A DNA stretch of 15,002 nucleotides from Syntrophomonadaceae bacterium (GTDB lineage Bacteria; Bacillota; Dethiobacteria; PWVN01). The stretch spans positions 1 through 15,002 of the forward strand of contig PWVN01000073.1 in assembly GCA_003561835.1 (NCBI GenBank). The letters are read 5' to 3'. This document shows, in pieces, positions 5,043 to 12,139 of the stretch. Under the pieces are notes generated by a model. The model saw only the letters and a program-made list of their open reading frames with translations, did not search any database and was not told the origin of the DNA. Within the stretch, counting starts at the first letter, position 1. The number at the start of each line of letters is the position of its first letter. The position numbers were made by a program, and so were the translations under genes.

Positions 5043-6365
5043 ATGGCCGGGATACAGGCCTTTAAAGGCTTTATGGAGGGCATCCGGAGGGCCCTGCCGG
5101 AGCGGGCCGGGGGCCGGAGGGGGCAGGCTCCGGGGGAGTCTGCTGCGATTCCAGAAGAGCCCTCCATCGTCCAGGTGGTCAACAGCTTTATCCTGGAAGC
5201 CGTCCGGGCCGGCGCCAGCGACGTCCATATCGAGCCGGGGGAAGGGGGCCTCTCCATCCGCCTGAGAATCGACGGCCTGCTGCACCGGGTCTCTTCCCCG
5301 CCCCGGGAGACCCAGCCGCTGATCCTCTCCCGGCTGAAGATCCTGGCCGGCATGGATATCGCCGAGAGAAGGCTGCCCCAGGACGGCCGCATGGATTTTT
5401 CGATGGAGGGGCAAGGGGAGAAGGAGGAGGGGGAAGGGGAAGGGGGGACGGTCAACATCCGGGTCTCCACCCTGCCCACCTGCCGGGGGGAAAAGATGGT
5501 GCTGCGGCTCCTGAACCGGGAGCGGATCATCATGGACCTGGACAGGCTGGGCATGAACGAGAAAAACCTCGCTGCCTTCAAAGGTATTATCCGGGCCAGC
5601 CACGGTCTGCTGCTGGTGACGGGGCCTACGGGGTGCGGGAAGAGTACCACCCTGTACTCTGCCATCAACCACCTGAACTCGCCGGAGAAGAACATCATCA
5701 CGGTGGAAGACCCGGTGGAATTCTTCATGAAAGGGGTCAACCAGGTGCAGACCAACGCCAGGATTGGATTGACCTTCGGCCAGGCCCTGCGGAACATCCT
5801 CCGCCAGGACCCCAATATCATCATGATCGGGGAAATCCGGGACGCCGAGACGGCGGAGATCGCCACCCGGGCCGCCTTGACGGGCCACCTGGTCCTGTCC
5901 ACCCTTCACACCAACGACGCCCCCCGGGCCATCACCCGGCTTTTGGATATGGGGGTCAAGGAGTACCTGCTGGTCTCCTCCCTGGTGGGGATCGTGGCCC
6001 AGCGGCTGGTCCGCCTGTTGTGCCCCCGCTGCCGGGAATTGGGGGAGGTGACGCCGGCGGAGCGGGAGCTCCTGCTGCGGTTTTTCCCGGCGGAAGCGCT
6101 GCCCGCCGCCCTCTACCGGGCCCGGGGGTGCCCCCGCTGCAGCAGCACGGGGTACCGGGGGAGGCTGGCCCTCCATGAGGTGCTGCCCTGCAGTGAGGGC
6201 ATGAAGGGCCTCATCCTGAAGGGGGCCCCCGTCCGGGACCTGGAGAGGCAGGCAAGGCAGGAGGGGATGATTCCCCTGAGCCGGGACGGGGTGGAGAAAG
6301 CCCTGCAGGGCCTGACAACCCTATCGGAAGTCATCCGGGCTGCCTCCAACGGGGTTTTTGAATAA
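5043..6365 (+). CDS. pilB: Type IV pilus extension ATPase, PilB/GspE family, lacking the N-terminal domain
   Basis: Cytoplasmic hexameric ATPase that powers pilin polymerisation at the PilC platform. The start is ATG 5043, 6 bases after AGGAGGT; an in-frame TTG at 4989 has no ribosome site. The product has 440 residues, shorter than usual PilB (about 550-570), because it starts almost directly at the ATPase N2 region (SIVQVVNSFILEAVRAGASDVHIEP, 41-65). Walker A GPTGCGKS is at 194-201, the Asp box EDPVEF at 222-227, Walker B IIMIGE at 259-264, and the His box TGHLVLSTLHTNDA at 280-293. Two CPRC pairs (327-330 and 363-366) form the GspE/PilB zinc motif. Residues about 122-135 are a Gly/Glu-rich insert encoded by a polypurine tract. 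It heads the operon with pilT and pilC. Confidence 0.93.
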   Translation: MAGIQAFKGFMEGIRRALPERAGGRRGQAPGESAAIPEEPSIVQVVNSFILEAVRAGASDVHIEPGEGGLSIRLRIDGLLHRVSSPPRETQPLILSRLKILAGMDIAERRLPQDGRMDFSMEGQGEKEEGEGEGGTVNIRVSTLPTCRGEKMVLRLLNRERIIMDLDRLGMNEKNLAAFKGIIRASHGLLLVTGPTGCGKSTTLYSAINHLNSPEKNIITVEDPVEFFMKGVNQVQTNARIGLTFGQALRNILRQDPNIIMIGEIRDAETAEIATRAALTGHLVLSTLHTNDAPRAITRLLDMGVKEYLLVSSLVGIVAQRLVRLLCPRCRELGEVTPAERELLLRFFPAEALPAALYRARGCPRCSSTGYRGRLALHEVLPCSEGMKGLILKGAPVRDLERQARQEGMIPLSRDGVEKALQGLTTLSEVIRAASNGVFE

Positions 6366-6370
6366 AGGAT

Positions 6371-6429
6371 TTTATGGGATATCGAAATCAAAGCTTCATC
6401 GATATCCAAAAGTTCTTTATGGGATATCC
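6371..6429 (+). repeat. Direct and inverted repeats in the AT-rich pilB-pilT spacer
   Basis: TTTATGGGATATC occurs twice, at 6371-6383 and 6416-6428. GGATATCGA (6377-6385) pairs perfectly with TCGATATCC (6399-6407), a 9-bp stem with a 13-base loop, and the second copy contains the palindrome GGATATCC (6422-6429). The segment is markedly richer in A+T than the flanking genes. The reading frame of pilT is open through it from an ATG at 6374, but the strong ribosome site is at 6445-6452, so it is treated as untranslated. It may be an mRNA processing or stability element (inference). Confidence 0.6.
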
Positions 6430-6460
6430 AATATTTCGCAAGCAAGGAGGGAGTAACCAT

Positions 6461-7510
6461 ATGGAACTGTCCTGGGAAAAACTCCTGCGGCGGGCCGCTG
6501 CGGCGGGGGCCTCGGACCTGCACATCTCGGCGGGGGTCCCCCCCATGGCCCGGATCAACGGCCGGCTGGCCGGGGTTGGGGGATACCCGGCCCTGACGGC
6601 GGCCGATACCCTGGCCCTGGCGGAAGAAATCCTGACCCCCGGCCAGCTGGAGGAATTCAAAGAGACCGGGGACCGGGACTTTTCCCATGCCCTGCGGGGG
6701 CTTGGGCGCTTCCGCATCAGCTGCTTTTTCCAGCGGGGTACCGTGGGCATGGTCGTCCGGCTCATCGGTTCCCCCGCCCCCACCCTGGAAGAACTGGGGC
6801 TGCCGCCAATCCTCCACGACCTGATCCAGAGGAAAAACGGCCTCCTGGTCATCAGCGGGCCCTCGGGGAGCGGCAAATCCACCTCCCTGGCGGCCATCAT
6901 CGCTGAGATCAACAGGAAATACAGCAAGCACTGCATTCTCCTGGAGGACCCCATCGAATATCAGCACAGTATTGGAAAGAGCATCATCAGCCAGAGGGAG
7001 ATAGGTCTGGACTGCAGTTCCTACGGCCGGGCCCTGAGGGCCGCCCTGCGGCAGGACCCGGATGTCATCATGGTGGGGGAGATGCGGGACCTGGAGACCA
7101 TCTCCACGGTGATCACGGCGGCAGAGACGGGCCACCTGGTCCTGACTTCCCTGCACACCGCCAGCGCGCCCCAGTCCATTGAACGCATCATCGACGTCTT
7201 CCCCCCCCACCAGCAGCAGCAGGTCCGACTGCAGTTGGCCAACTCCCTGATCGGCATCATCTCCCAGCTCCTCCTGGCCCGGATGGGGGGCGGCCGGGCC
7301 CTGGCGGTGGAAGTCCTGGTGGCCAACGCCGCCGTCCGGAACCTCATCCGCGAGGGGAAGGTCCACCAGATCGGCAGCATCATGCAGATCAGCGGCCACC
7401 TGGCCATGTCCACCATGGATTCCAGCCTCAAGGACCTGCTGGAGCGGGGGATTATCAGCGGCGAGGAGGCGGCCTCCTACACCGTCCGGGGGGAGGGGAT
7501 GGGGACATGA
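6461..7510 (+). CDS. pilT: Type IV pilus retraction ATPase PilT
   Basis: Hexameric ATPase that disassembles the pilus and drives twitching and retraction. The protein has 349 residues, typical for PilT, from ATG 6461, 8 bases after AAGGAGGG; the longer frame from 6374 would add 29 residues encoded by a repeat-rich spacer. The N-terminal SDLHISAGVPPMARINGRL (18-36) is a PilT hallmark. Walker A GPSGSGKS is at 133-140, the Asp box EDPIEY at 162-167, Walker B DVIMVGE at 201-207 and the His box TGHLVLTSLHTASA at 223-236. AVRNLIREGK at 291-300 is the PilT-specific motif needed for retraction in studied homologues. There are no zinc cysteines, unlike the pilB product. The stop overlaps the start of pilC in ATGA, so the two are probably translationally coupled. 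Confidence 0.95.
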   Translation: MELSWEKLLRRAAAAGASDLHISAGVPPMARINGRLAGVGGYPALTAADTLALAEEILTPGQLEEFKETGDRDFSHALRGLGRFRISCFFQRGTVGMVVRLIGSPAPTLEELGLPPILHDLIQRKNGLLVISGPSGSGKSTSLAAIIAEINRKYSKHCILLEDPIEYQHSIGKSIISQREIGLDCSSYGRALRAALRQDPDVIMVGEMRDLETISTVITAAETGHLVLTSLHTASAPQSIERIIDVFPPHQQQQVRLQLANSLIGIISQLLLARMGGGRALAVEVLVANAAVRNLIREGKVHQIGSIMQISGHLAMSTMDSSLKDLLERGIISGEEAASYTVRGEGMGT

Positions 7511-8592
7511 AGGGGCGGGGGTGGGAGTGGGGGATGTCCTCCTTCTTTAAGGGGAGGGTGGGGCGGTCCAAGGACCTGATGGTCTTCTGCCGGCAGTTTT
7601 CCACGCTGATGTCCGCCGGGGTCACGGTTTTGGCAGCCGTCAAGATCCTCACCGGGCAGAATGCAGGGCGGCCCCTGGCTGCTCCCCTGCGGGGGGTTTT
7701 GCAGGGGCTGGAAGGCGGCCGCAGCCTCTCCCACTCCTTTGGCCGGGAGGGCAGAGCCTTTCCGCCCCTCTTCATCAGCATGGTGGAGGCGGGGGAGTCG
7801 GGAGGCAGGTTGGAGGAGGTCCTCCAGCGGCTGGCGGATTACTACGAGAAGGACCACGACCTTAGGGAGCGGTTGAAGTCGGCCCTCATCTACCCCCTGC
7901 TGATCCTGGCAGCCGCCGGCTCCGCCATGATTTTCATCATCGTCAGGGTCCTGCCCGTCTACGCCGATATCTTCCTCTACTTCGGGGCGGAGCTCCCCCT
8001 GCTGACCCGCCTCCTCCTGGACCTGGGGCGGGGAGTGGAGCTGTGGTGGCACCTGGTCCTGCCGGCCCTGATTCTCCTGGTCCTGCTGGGGAGGAAGGGA
8101 ATGGGCTCCGGGGCGGGCCGCTACCTTCTGGACCGCCTCCTGGTCCGGGCACCCCTCTACGGGGAGCTGTACCGCAAGGTGGTGGTGGCCCGGTTTGCCC
8201 GGGTGATGGGGATCCTTCTCAGCAGCGGACTGAACCTCATGACCTCCCTGGAGTTGACGGAGAACTCCCTGGGGAACAGCCTCTATGCCGCCTTTCTCCG
8301 GGAGGCCCGCCTCAGTATCAACGGGGGCCACAGCCTGTCCGGCACCCTGGGGGGGGCCCGCCTCTTTCCGCCCATGGCGGTGAAGATGATGGGGGTGGGG
8401 GAGCAGACGGGGAACCTGGAGGACATGTTTCACAAGATTGCCGATTTTACCGAAGGGGAAATCAAGTACGCGGTGGACCGGTTCAGTTCCTTGATCGAAC
8501 CGGTGCTCATACTGGTCCTGGCCATATTTGTGGGGGTTATGGCCATGTCCGTCTTTTTGCCCATGTTCGACATGTTCGAACTGGTGCGGTAA
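7507..8592 (+). CDS. pilC: Type IV pilus inner-membrane platform protein PilC (type II secretion F family)
   Basis: Integral membrane platform that couples the ATPases to pilin insertion. The product has 361 residues, somewhat shorter than proteobacterial PilC (about 400), with two T2SSF domains (about 25-150 and 225-350). The domains carry the repeated signatures FCRQFSTLMSAGV (27-39) with VEAGESGGRLEEVL (93-106), and FARVMGILLSSGL (230-242) with GVGEQTGNLEDMF (296-308). Membrane segments are near 128-151, 181-195 and 330-353. The ATG start overlaps the pilT stop, and a G-rich GGGGAGGGG tract just upstream can serve as ribosome site. The order ATPase, PilT, PilC, pilin is typical of Clostridia pilus operons. 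Confidence 0.94.
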   Translation: MKGRGWEWGMSSFFKGRVGRSKDLMVFCRQFSTLMSAGVTVLAAVKILTGQNAGRPLAAPLRGVLQGLEGGRSLSHSFGREGRAFPPLFISMVEAGESGGRLEEVLQRLADYYEKDHDLRERLKSALIYPLLILAAAGSAMIFIIVRVLPVYADIFLYFGAELPLLTRLLLDLGRGVELWWHLVLPALILLVLLGRKGMGSGAGRYLLDRLLVRAPLYGELYRKVVVARFARVMGILLSSGLNLMTSLELTENSLGNSLYAAFLREARLSINGGHSLSGTLGGARLFPPMAVKMMGVGEQTGNLEDMFHKIADFTEGEIKYAVDRFSSLIEPVLILVLAIFVGVMAMSVFLPMFDMFELVR

Positions 8593-8652
8593 ACGGGAAA
8601 CCACGGAAAAACGGAACGAAAAAACAAAAAAAAGGAAAGGAAGGGAAGAGTG

Positions 8653-9030
8653 ATGAGAATGAGAAGGAAAGGCAAGGGGCTCAAAGGGCAGGGGGGCTTC
8701 TCCCTGATCGAACTCCTGGTGGTCATCACCATCATGGGGATCCTGGCGGCGGTGGCCATTCCCCGGTTCACGAGTGTCCTGGAGGAGGCCAAAGTCCAGG
8801 CGGATGAGAGCAACGCCCACACCCTCAAGACGGCAGCCCAGGTGTATTATTTCGAGCAGGGGGATTGGCCTGATGGGGGTGCTGTAACGACTGAGTACGA
8901 TGCTGACTTCCTGAAACTCCTGGACGGCATTCCGGAAGACCCTTGGAAGGATGACAGGACCTATACGATGGGACTAGAAGGAAATGTAGAACCCTTGGGA
9001 ACGCCCGGAACCACATCACCGGAAGAATGA
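8653..9030 (+). CDS. pilA: Type IV prepilin, GspG/PilA-like, likely major pilin
   Basis: Pilus structural subunit. From ATG 8653 it has 125 residues: a basic leader of 15 residues ending in QGG, then FSLIELLVVITIMGILAAVAIPRF, the classic class III prepilin helix. Cleavage is expected between G15 and F16, with the conserved Glu at mature position 5. The mature protein would be about 110 residues. DPWKDDRTYTMG and the preceding GDWPDGG resemble GspG-type pseudopilins. GTG 8650 is an equally possible start. Upstream is an A-rich, almost purine-only leader (about 8607-8650) with AAGGAAGGGAAG, which would favour efficient translation as expected for an abundant subunit. It is the first pilin gene after pilC and is followed by a 165-base structured spacer, both consistent with the major pilin. 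The C-terminus (LGTPGTTSPEE) is polar; no disulfide cysteines are present. Confidence 0.9.
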   Translation: MRMRRKGKGLKGQGGFSLIELLVVITIMGILAAVAIPRFTSVLEEAKVQADESNAHTLKTAAQVYYFEQGDWPDGGAVTTEYDADFLKLLDGIPEDPWKDDRTYTMGLEGNVEPLGTPGTTSPEE

Positions 9031-9140
9031 GTATGAATCCTGAAAAAGTGTAAAAGCCTTGAAACAATCGATGCGGCAGCGGACCTGTTTTAACTGTCCC
9101 AGCAATAACGAAAAGAAACGCGTTCATACTCCCAAAGGCT
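9029..9140 (+). other. AT-rich structured spacer between the pilin gene and minor pilin genes
   Basis: This stretch follows directly on the pilA stop and is much lower in G+C than the neighbours. GAGTATGAA (9029-9037) is complementary to TTCATACTC (9123-9131) over 9 bases. AGCCTT (9055-9060) is complementary to AAGGCT (9135-9140), and the order of the four arms is interleaved, the topology of a pseudoknot. A small hairpin GGAC/GTCC (9081-9084 with 9096-9099) lies inside. No terminator T tract or convincing promoter was found. A role in stabilising the pilA mRNA 3' end is one possibility (inference). Confidence 0.4.
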
Positions 9141-9195
9141 AACCTACACCCCTGACGGGCACCCATAACCCCCACTTTTTTTAAAGTTGGTGAAA

Positions 9196-9642
9196 ATGAT
9201 GAAACGCAGTGAAGGCTACACCCTTATCGAGGTGGTCACCGCCCTGGCCCTGCTGGCCCTGCTGGCTGTCCCCCTGGCGTCCCTTTTGACCCAGGGGTAT
9301 TTCCACTACCAGCGGGCCGGCGGACGGACCCGGGAGGCGGCTGCGGCCGTCGCCCTCCTGGAAGAACTGAAGGCCCGGGAGTACGCCCTGTTGCTCCAGA
9401 CCCTCCGGGAGGAACGGCTCCCCGGCGAAGAATACCCCTACGCGGCCGGCAGGAACAATTATTTCGAGGGCTCCATGGAGGAGGGGGATGAGAGGGACGC
9501 CCTTTCCTACCGGCTCCACCTGCTGGAGGAGAGCTATCTCCTGAACCAGGAACCTCTCCTCCTGGAGGTCCTCCTGGTGGAAGTCCTGGACAGCCAGGGG
9601 AGGCTCCTGCTCAGCACCTGTATAAGCGGGTGGAAAAAATGA
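9196..9642 (+). CDS. Minor prepilin-like protein (GspI/PilV-like)
   Basis: A probable low-abundance pilus subunit. From ATG 9196 it has 148 residues. The short leader MMKRSEG is followed by YTLIEVVTALALLALLAVPLA, a prepilin helix with cleavage expected between G7 and Y8 and Glu at mature position 5. The remaining region is rich in Glu and Leu with long amphipathic stretches (LLEELKAREYALLLQTLREE) and ends LSTCISGWKK. TTG 9187, GTG 9190 and ATG 9199 are alternative starts; the ribosome site is weak (TTGGTG), unlike its neighbours, suggesting lower expression than pilA. The stop overlaps the next gene in ATGA. The GspI/PilV label rests on the helix type and position only. Confidence 0.82.
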   Translation: MMKRSEGYTLIEVVTALALLALLAVPLASLLTQGYFHYQRAGGRTREAAAAVALLEELKAREYALLLQTLREERLPGEEYPYAAGRNNYFEGSMEEGDERDALSYRLHLLEESYLLNQEPLLLEVLLVEVLDSQGRLLLSTCISGWKK

Positions 9643-10145
9643 CAGGGAAGAGGCATTCAACTGCTGACCTTTCCGGGAAGGCCCCAGGCCGCCTCCTTGC
9701 CGGCTCCCCCGGCCTTTCCCTCCTGGAGGTCACCATCTCCCTGGGCCTCATCTCCCTCTTTCTCTTCGGCCTCCTTACCTTCTACAGCCTGGGGGTGCGG
9801 GCCTACCACCAGAGTTCCCTGCAGGCGGAGGCCCAGCAGAACCTTCGGGCTGCCCTTTTTCACGTGGACCGGAGCTTACGAGCGGTGGAGAGCTACACCA
9901 TAAGCCCCTCCGGAAATGTCATCGAGTTCTACTACGCCGGCAGCCCCACCAGGTACACCTACCGGGTGCGCTACGGGGAGCTGGAGTACCTGGTGGGCAC
10001 GACGGTGACCAAGGTGGCCTCTTACATCGACTCCTTGAGCTTTACCCCCACGCCCGGGGGAGTTATTCTGATCCGCATCGAGGCCTCGGCCCGGGGCCGG
10101 GACTTTTCCGTGCTGACCGGGGTGAAGCCGCGAAACATTCCGTAA
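9639..10145 (+). CDS. Minor prepilin-like protein (GspJ/PilW-like)
   Basis: A second probable minor pilin of 168 residues. The ATG at 9639 overlaps the preceding TGA and has GGGTGG six bases upstream; GTG 9630 in frame is the alternative. The leader is unusually long (25 residues, ending AGSPG), followed by LSLLEVTISLGLISLFLFGLLTFYS with Glu at mature position 5. After the helix, QAEAQQNLRAALFHVDRSLRAVESY is typical of PilW/GspJ-type subunits, and the rest is predicted beta-rich (VIEFYYAGSPTRYTYRVRYG). Translational coupling to the GspI/PilV-like gene supports joint assembly as a tip complex, as known for the type II secretion I-J-K proteins (family knowledge, not shown here). Confidence 0.82.
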   Translation: MTGKRHSTADLSGKAPGRLLAGSPGLSLLEVTISLGLISLFLFGLLTFYSLGVRAYHQSSLQAEAQQNLRAALFHVDRSLRAVESYTISPSGNVIEFYYAGSPTRYTYRVRYGELEYLVGTTVTKVASYIDSLSFTPTPGGVILIRIEASARGRDFSVLTGVKPRNIP

Positions 10146-10166
10146 CGAATCGGAGGTGTGCTACCG

Positions 10167-11471
10167 GTGACGGCAAAGATGGTTTTGCGGACTGCGGCCC
10201 GGCCCTCCCGGGGGTCCGTCCTGATTTTCGTCCTCCTGTTTCTCTCCCTTTTCTTCTTCCTGGGGAGCCTGTATGCCCGCCACAGTCTGTTGGAGACCCG
10301 GATCACCCAGAACTATGTCCAAAACCTCAGGGCCCACTACTCGGCGGAAGGAGGCCTGGAGGCGGCCCTCAAGGCCTTGCAGGCGGGAGAGGGCCTTTTG
10401 GGGGAAGGCTTTCGCCTGGAAAGCGCCGGGGCGGCGGGCAACTGGGGGTCCCTCTTTGAGGTTGCCGATGCCGGGGCAGGGGGAGAGGGCAGGTATCTGG
10501 CGGCCCGGGCCCTTTTGGGAGGGGCCAGGGCGGAACTGCGGGTGGAAGCGGGCTTGAGGCCCCTCTTCGACCCCCACAGCATGACGGTAGAAGACCTGGA
10601 CCTCCCGGGATCGGCCGGCATCCTGGGAAACCTCCACGTAAATGGCCTCCTTAGGGTTTTGGGGCCGGGCAACCTGGTTTCGGAGGAGTTCTCTCTCAGC
10701 GGGCCCGAGGCGGTATTTGAGGCCGGGGCCTCCCTGGTCCTGGAGAAGTACCAGGTCCAGGCGGCAGGGGCGGAGGACCTCCTCCCCTTCCGGGTTCCAG
10801 CGGAAAGGCCTTTTCCGGGGTTTAACGGGGATTTTTACCTGGGCAGGGGCTTCCCCTCCTTTTGCTGCCTTGAAAATTATTTAATGAGCAGCCATTTTCC
10901 GGGGGAAGGGCCCCAGGGGATCCTTATCAGCGGGGAACTGGATACGGGGACGCTGGGGGAAGGGGATTCCTTTGCCTACCACGGCGTCATCGTTGTCACG
11001 GGTTCCCGGGATATCCTCCTCTCGGGGAGAATCAACACCGGGCCCGACGATGCCGGCAACCAGCTGGTCATAGTGGCAGCCAGGGGACAGAATGTCCGCA
11101 TCACCCCAGGCGCCGCGGGAGAGCTGGAGATTGGCGGCACCCTTCTCATCTTTACCGGGGGGGATATCTGCGTGGAAGGGCCGTCGACGCCGGAGGCGGC
11201 GGGGTTGGAGCCTGAAGGGGAGCTGGAGGGGGAGCCGGAACCGGAACAGCCGCCGGAACCGGAGCAGGGATCAGAGCCAGATGAGGGATCGGAGCCGGCT
11301 GTCCAACCCCTGGAAGCACCTCCCGGCTTTTCCCTGCTGGGGGCCCTCCGGGGCCGCCGGCTGTCTTTGGAGGGGGTCACTTTCCAGTATGCCCCGGACA
11401 TCTCCCCCGACATGGGCAGCCTCCTGCGGGGCTTGCCCCTGATTTTCGTACGCTGGCTGAAAACCCATTGA
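10167..11471 (+). CDS. PilX/GspK-like pilus assembly protein with Pro/Glu-rich insert
   Basis: The likely large tip or adhesion subunit, 434 residues. GTG 10167 is chosen because GGAGG (10152-10156) lies 10 bases upstream; GTG 10158 overlaps that site. The N-terminus RGSVLIFVLLFLSLFFFLGSLYAR (15-38) fits the PilX/GspK N-terminal helix, which, unlike ordinary prepilins, lacks Glu at position 5; ETRITQNYVQNLRAHYSAEGGLEAAL follows as in that family. The middle has short repeated beta-strand-like segments (ILGNLHVNGLLRV, GVIVVTGSRDILLSG, LVIVAARGQNVRI, LEIGGTLLIFTGGDI) suggesting a beta-helix or beta-solenoid. About residues 348-378 are a Pro/Glu repeat (EPEGELEGEPEPEQPPEPEQ), followed by GALRGRRLSLEGVTFQYAPDI. 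The two adjacent Cys in SFCCLEN (near 234) stand out. No family was assigned for the C-terminal two thirds. Confidence 0.78.
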   Translation: MTAKMVLRTAARPSRGSVLIFVLLFLSLFFFLGSLYARHSLLETRITQNYVQNLRAHYSAEGGLEAALKALQAGEGLLGEGFRLESAGAAGNWGSLFEVADAGAGGEGRYLAARALLGGARAELRVEAGLRPLFDPHSMTVEDLDLPGSAGILGNLHVNGLLRVLGPGNLVSEEFSLSGPEAVFEAGASLVLEKYQVQAAGAEDLLPFRVPAERPFPGFNGDFYLGRGFPSFCCLENYLMSSHFPGEGPQGILISGELDTGTLGEGDSFAYHGVIVVTGSRDILLSGRINTGPDDAGNQLVIVAARGQNVRITPGAAGELEIGGTLLIFTGGDICVEGPSTPEAAGLEPEGELEGEPEPEQPPEPEQGSEPDEGSEPAVQPLEAPPGFSLLGALRGRRLSLEGVTFQYAPDISPDMGSLLRGLPLIFVRWLKTH

Positions 11472-11545
11472 TTTTATGCATGTTGCGTATGCTGTTCATG
11501 AGAAAGGTCACAATGGCCTGCGATTCTTTTCGGGGGGGTGAGAGG

Positions 11546-12010
11546 TTGAAAAGGTGGAGAAGCCGGTCCGGGCACTCCCTGGCAGAGCTCCTGGTGGTCC
11601 TGGCCCTTTTAAGCCTCCTTTCCCTGGCGGTGTTTCCTGCCCTGGGCCCTGTGCGGGAGGAGCGGCTCCTGAAAGCCACAGCGGAGACCATTGCCATGCA
11701 TATGCGCCTGGCCCAGGGCCATGCCGTGGCGGAAAATGCTGTCGGGAAGCTGGTCTTTTATGAGCTGGCCGGAATCTACTACATAGACCTGACGGGACAG
11801 CCGCGGCAGTGGGTATATCTGCCGGAAGAACTCTCTATTATAGCCATTAACTTCCCTATCGTATATAATAGACGGGAACTCTCCTTTAACCCCCTGGGGG
11901 TCCCCAGCCAGGGGGGGCATGTGGGACTCGGGGACAGCCGGGGGTCCAGGATCTACGTGATCATCACCCCGGTGACGGGCCGGGTGCGGATTTCCCGGAC
12001 GCCCCCTTAG
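11546..12010 (+). CDS. Prepilin-like protein (GspH/FimT/ComGD-like)
   Basis: The last gene of the pilus operon, 154 residues from TTG 11546. That start has GGGGGGGTGA (11532-11541) upstream. The frame is open back to TTG 11468 inside the previous gene, but this would give a 35-residue leader with no ribosome site. The chosen start gives the compact leader MKRWRSRSG, cleavage before H10, then HSLAELLVVLALLSLLSLAVFPAL with Glu at mature position 5. TAETIAMHMRLAQGHAVAENAV after the helix matches the GspH/FimT pattern, and the rest is beta-rich. No T-tract terminator follows. The downstream gap to aroK contains very GC-rich partial palindromes. Confidence 0.82.
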   Translation: MKRWRSRSGHSLAELLVVLALLSLLSLAVFPALGPVREERLLKATAETIAMHMRLAQGHAVAENAVGKLVFYELAGIYYIDLTGQPRQWVYLPEELSIIAINFPIVYNRRELSFNPLGVPSQGGHVGLGDSRGSRIYVIITPVTGRVRISRTPP

Positions 12011-12139
12011 GGCCGGGCCCGGGCGGGCCGGTCCAGGCCCCGGGATTGGGAGGGCTGAAATATGGCCGGGTTGTGCCCTGGCCCCGGTTTGCCGGCCTTT
12101 CAAGGGCGCACAGGTATTGCGCGAGGAGGGATCCTGGTC

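Noticed and set aside
4818..6176. Long open frame on the - strand (about 450 codons) across the pilB region
   Set aside because: It is antisense to an ATPase with all its motifs intact; the product is Gly/Pro/Gln/Arg-rich without recognisable domains. Long antisense frames are expected in GC-rich genes. The same holds for - strand frames at 6113-7399, 7477-8820 and 13249-14331.
12062..12139. Upstream ATG extension of aroK
   Set aside because: The extra 26 residues are unlike any shikimate kinase N-terminus, and the strong ribosome site is just before GTG 12140.
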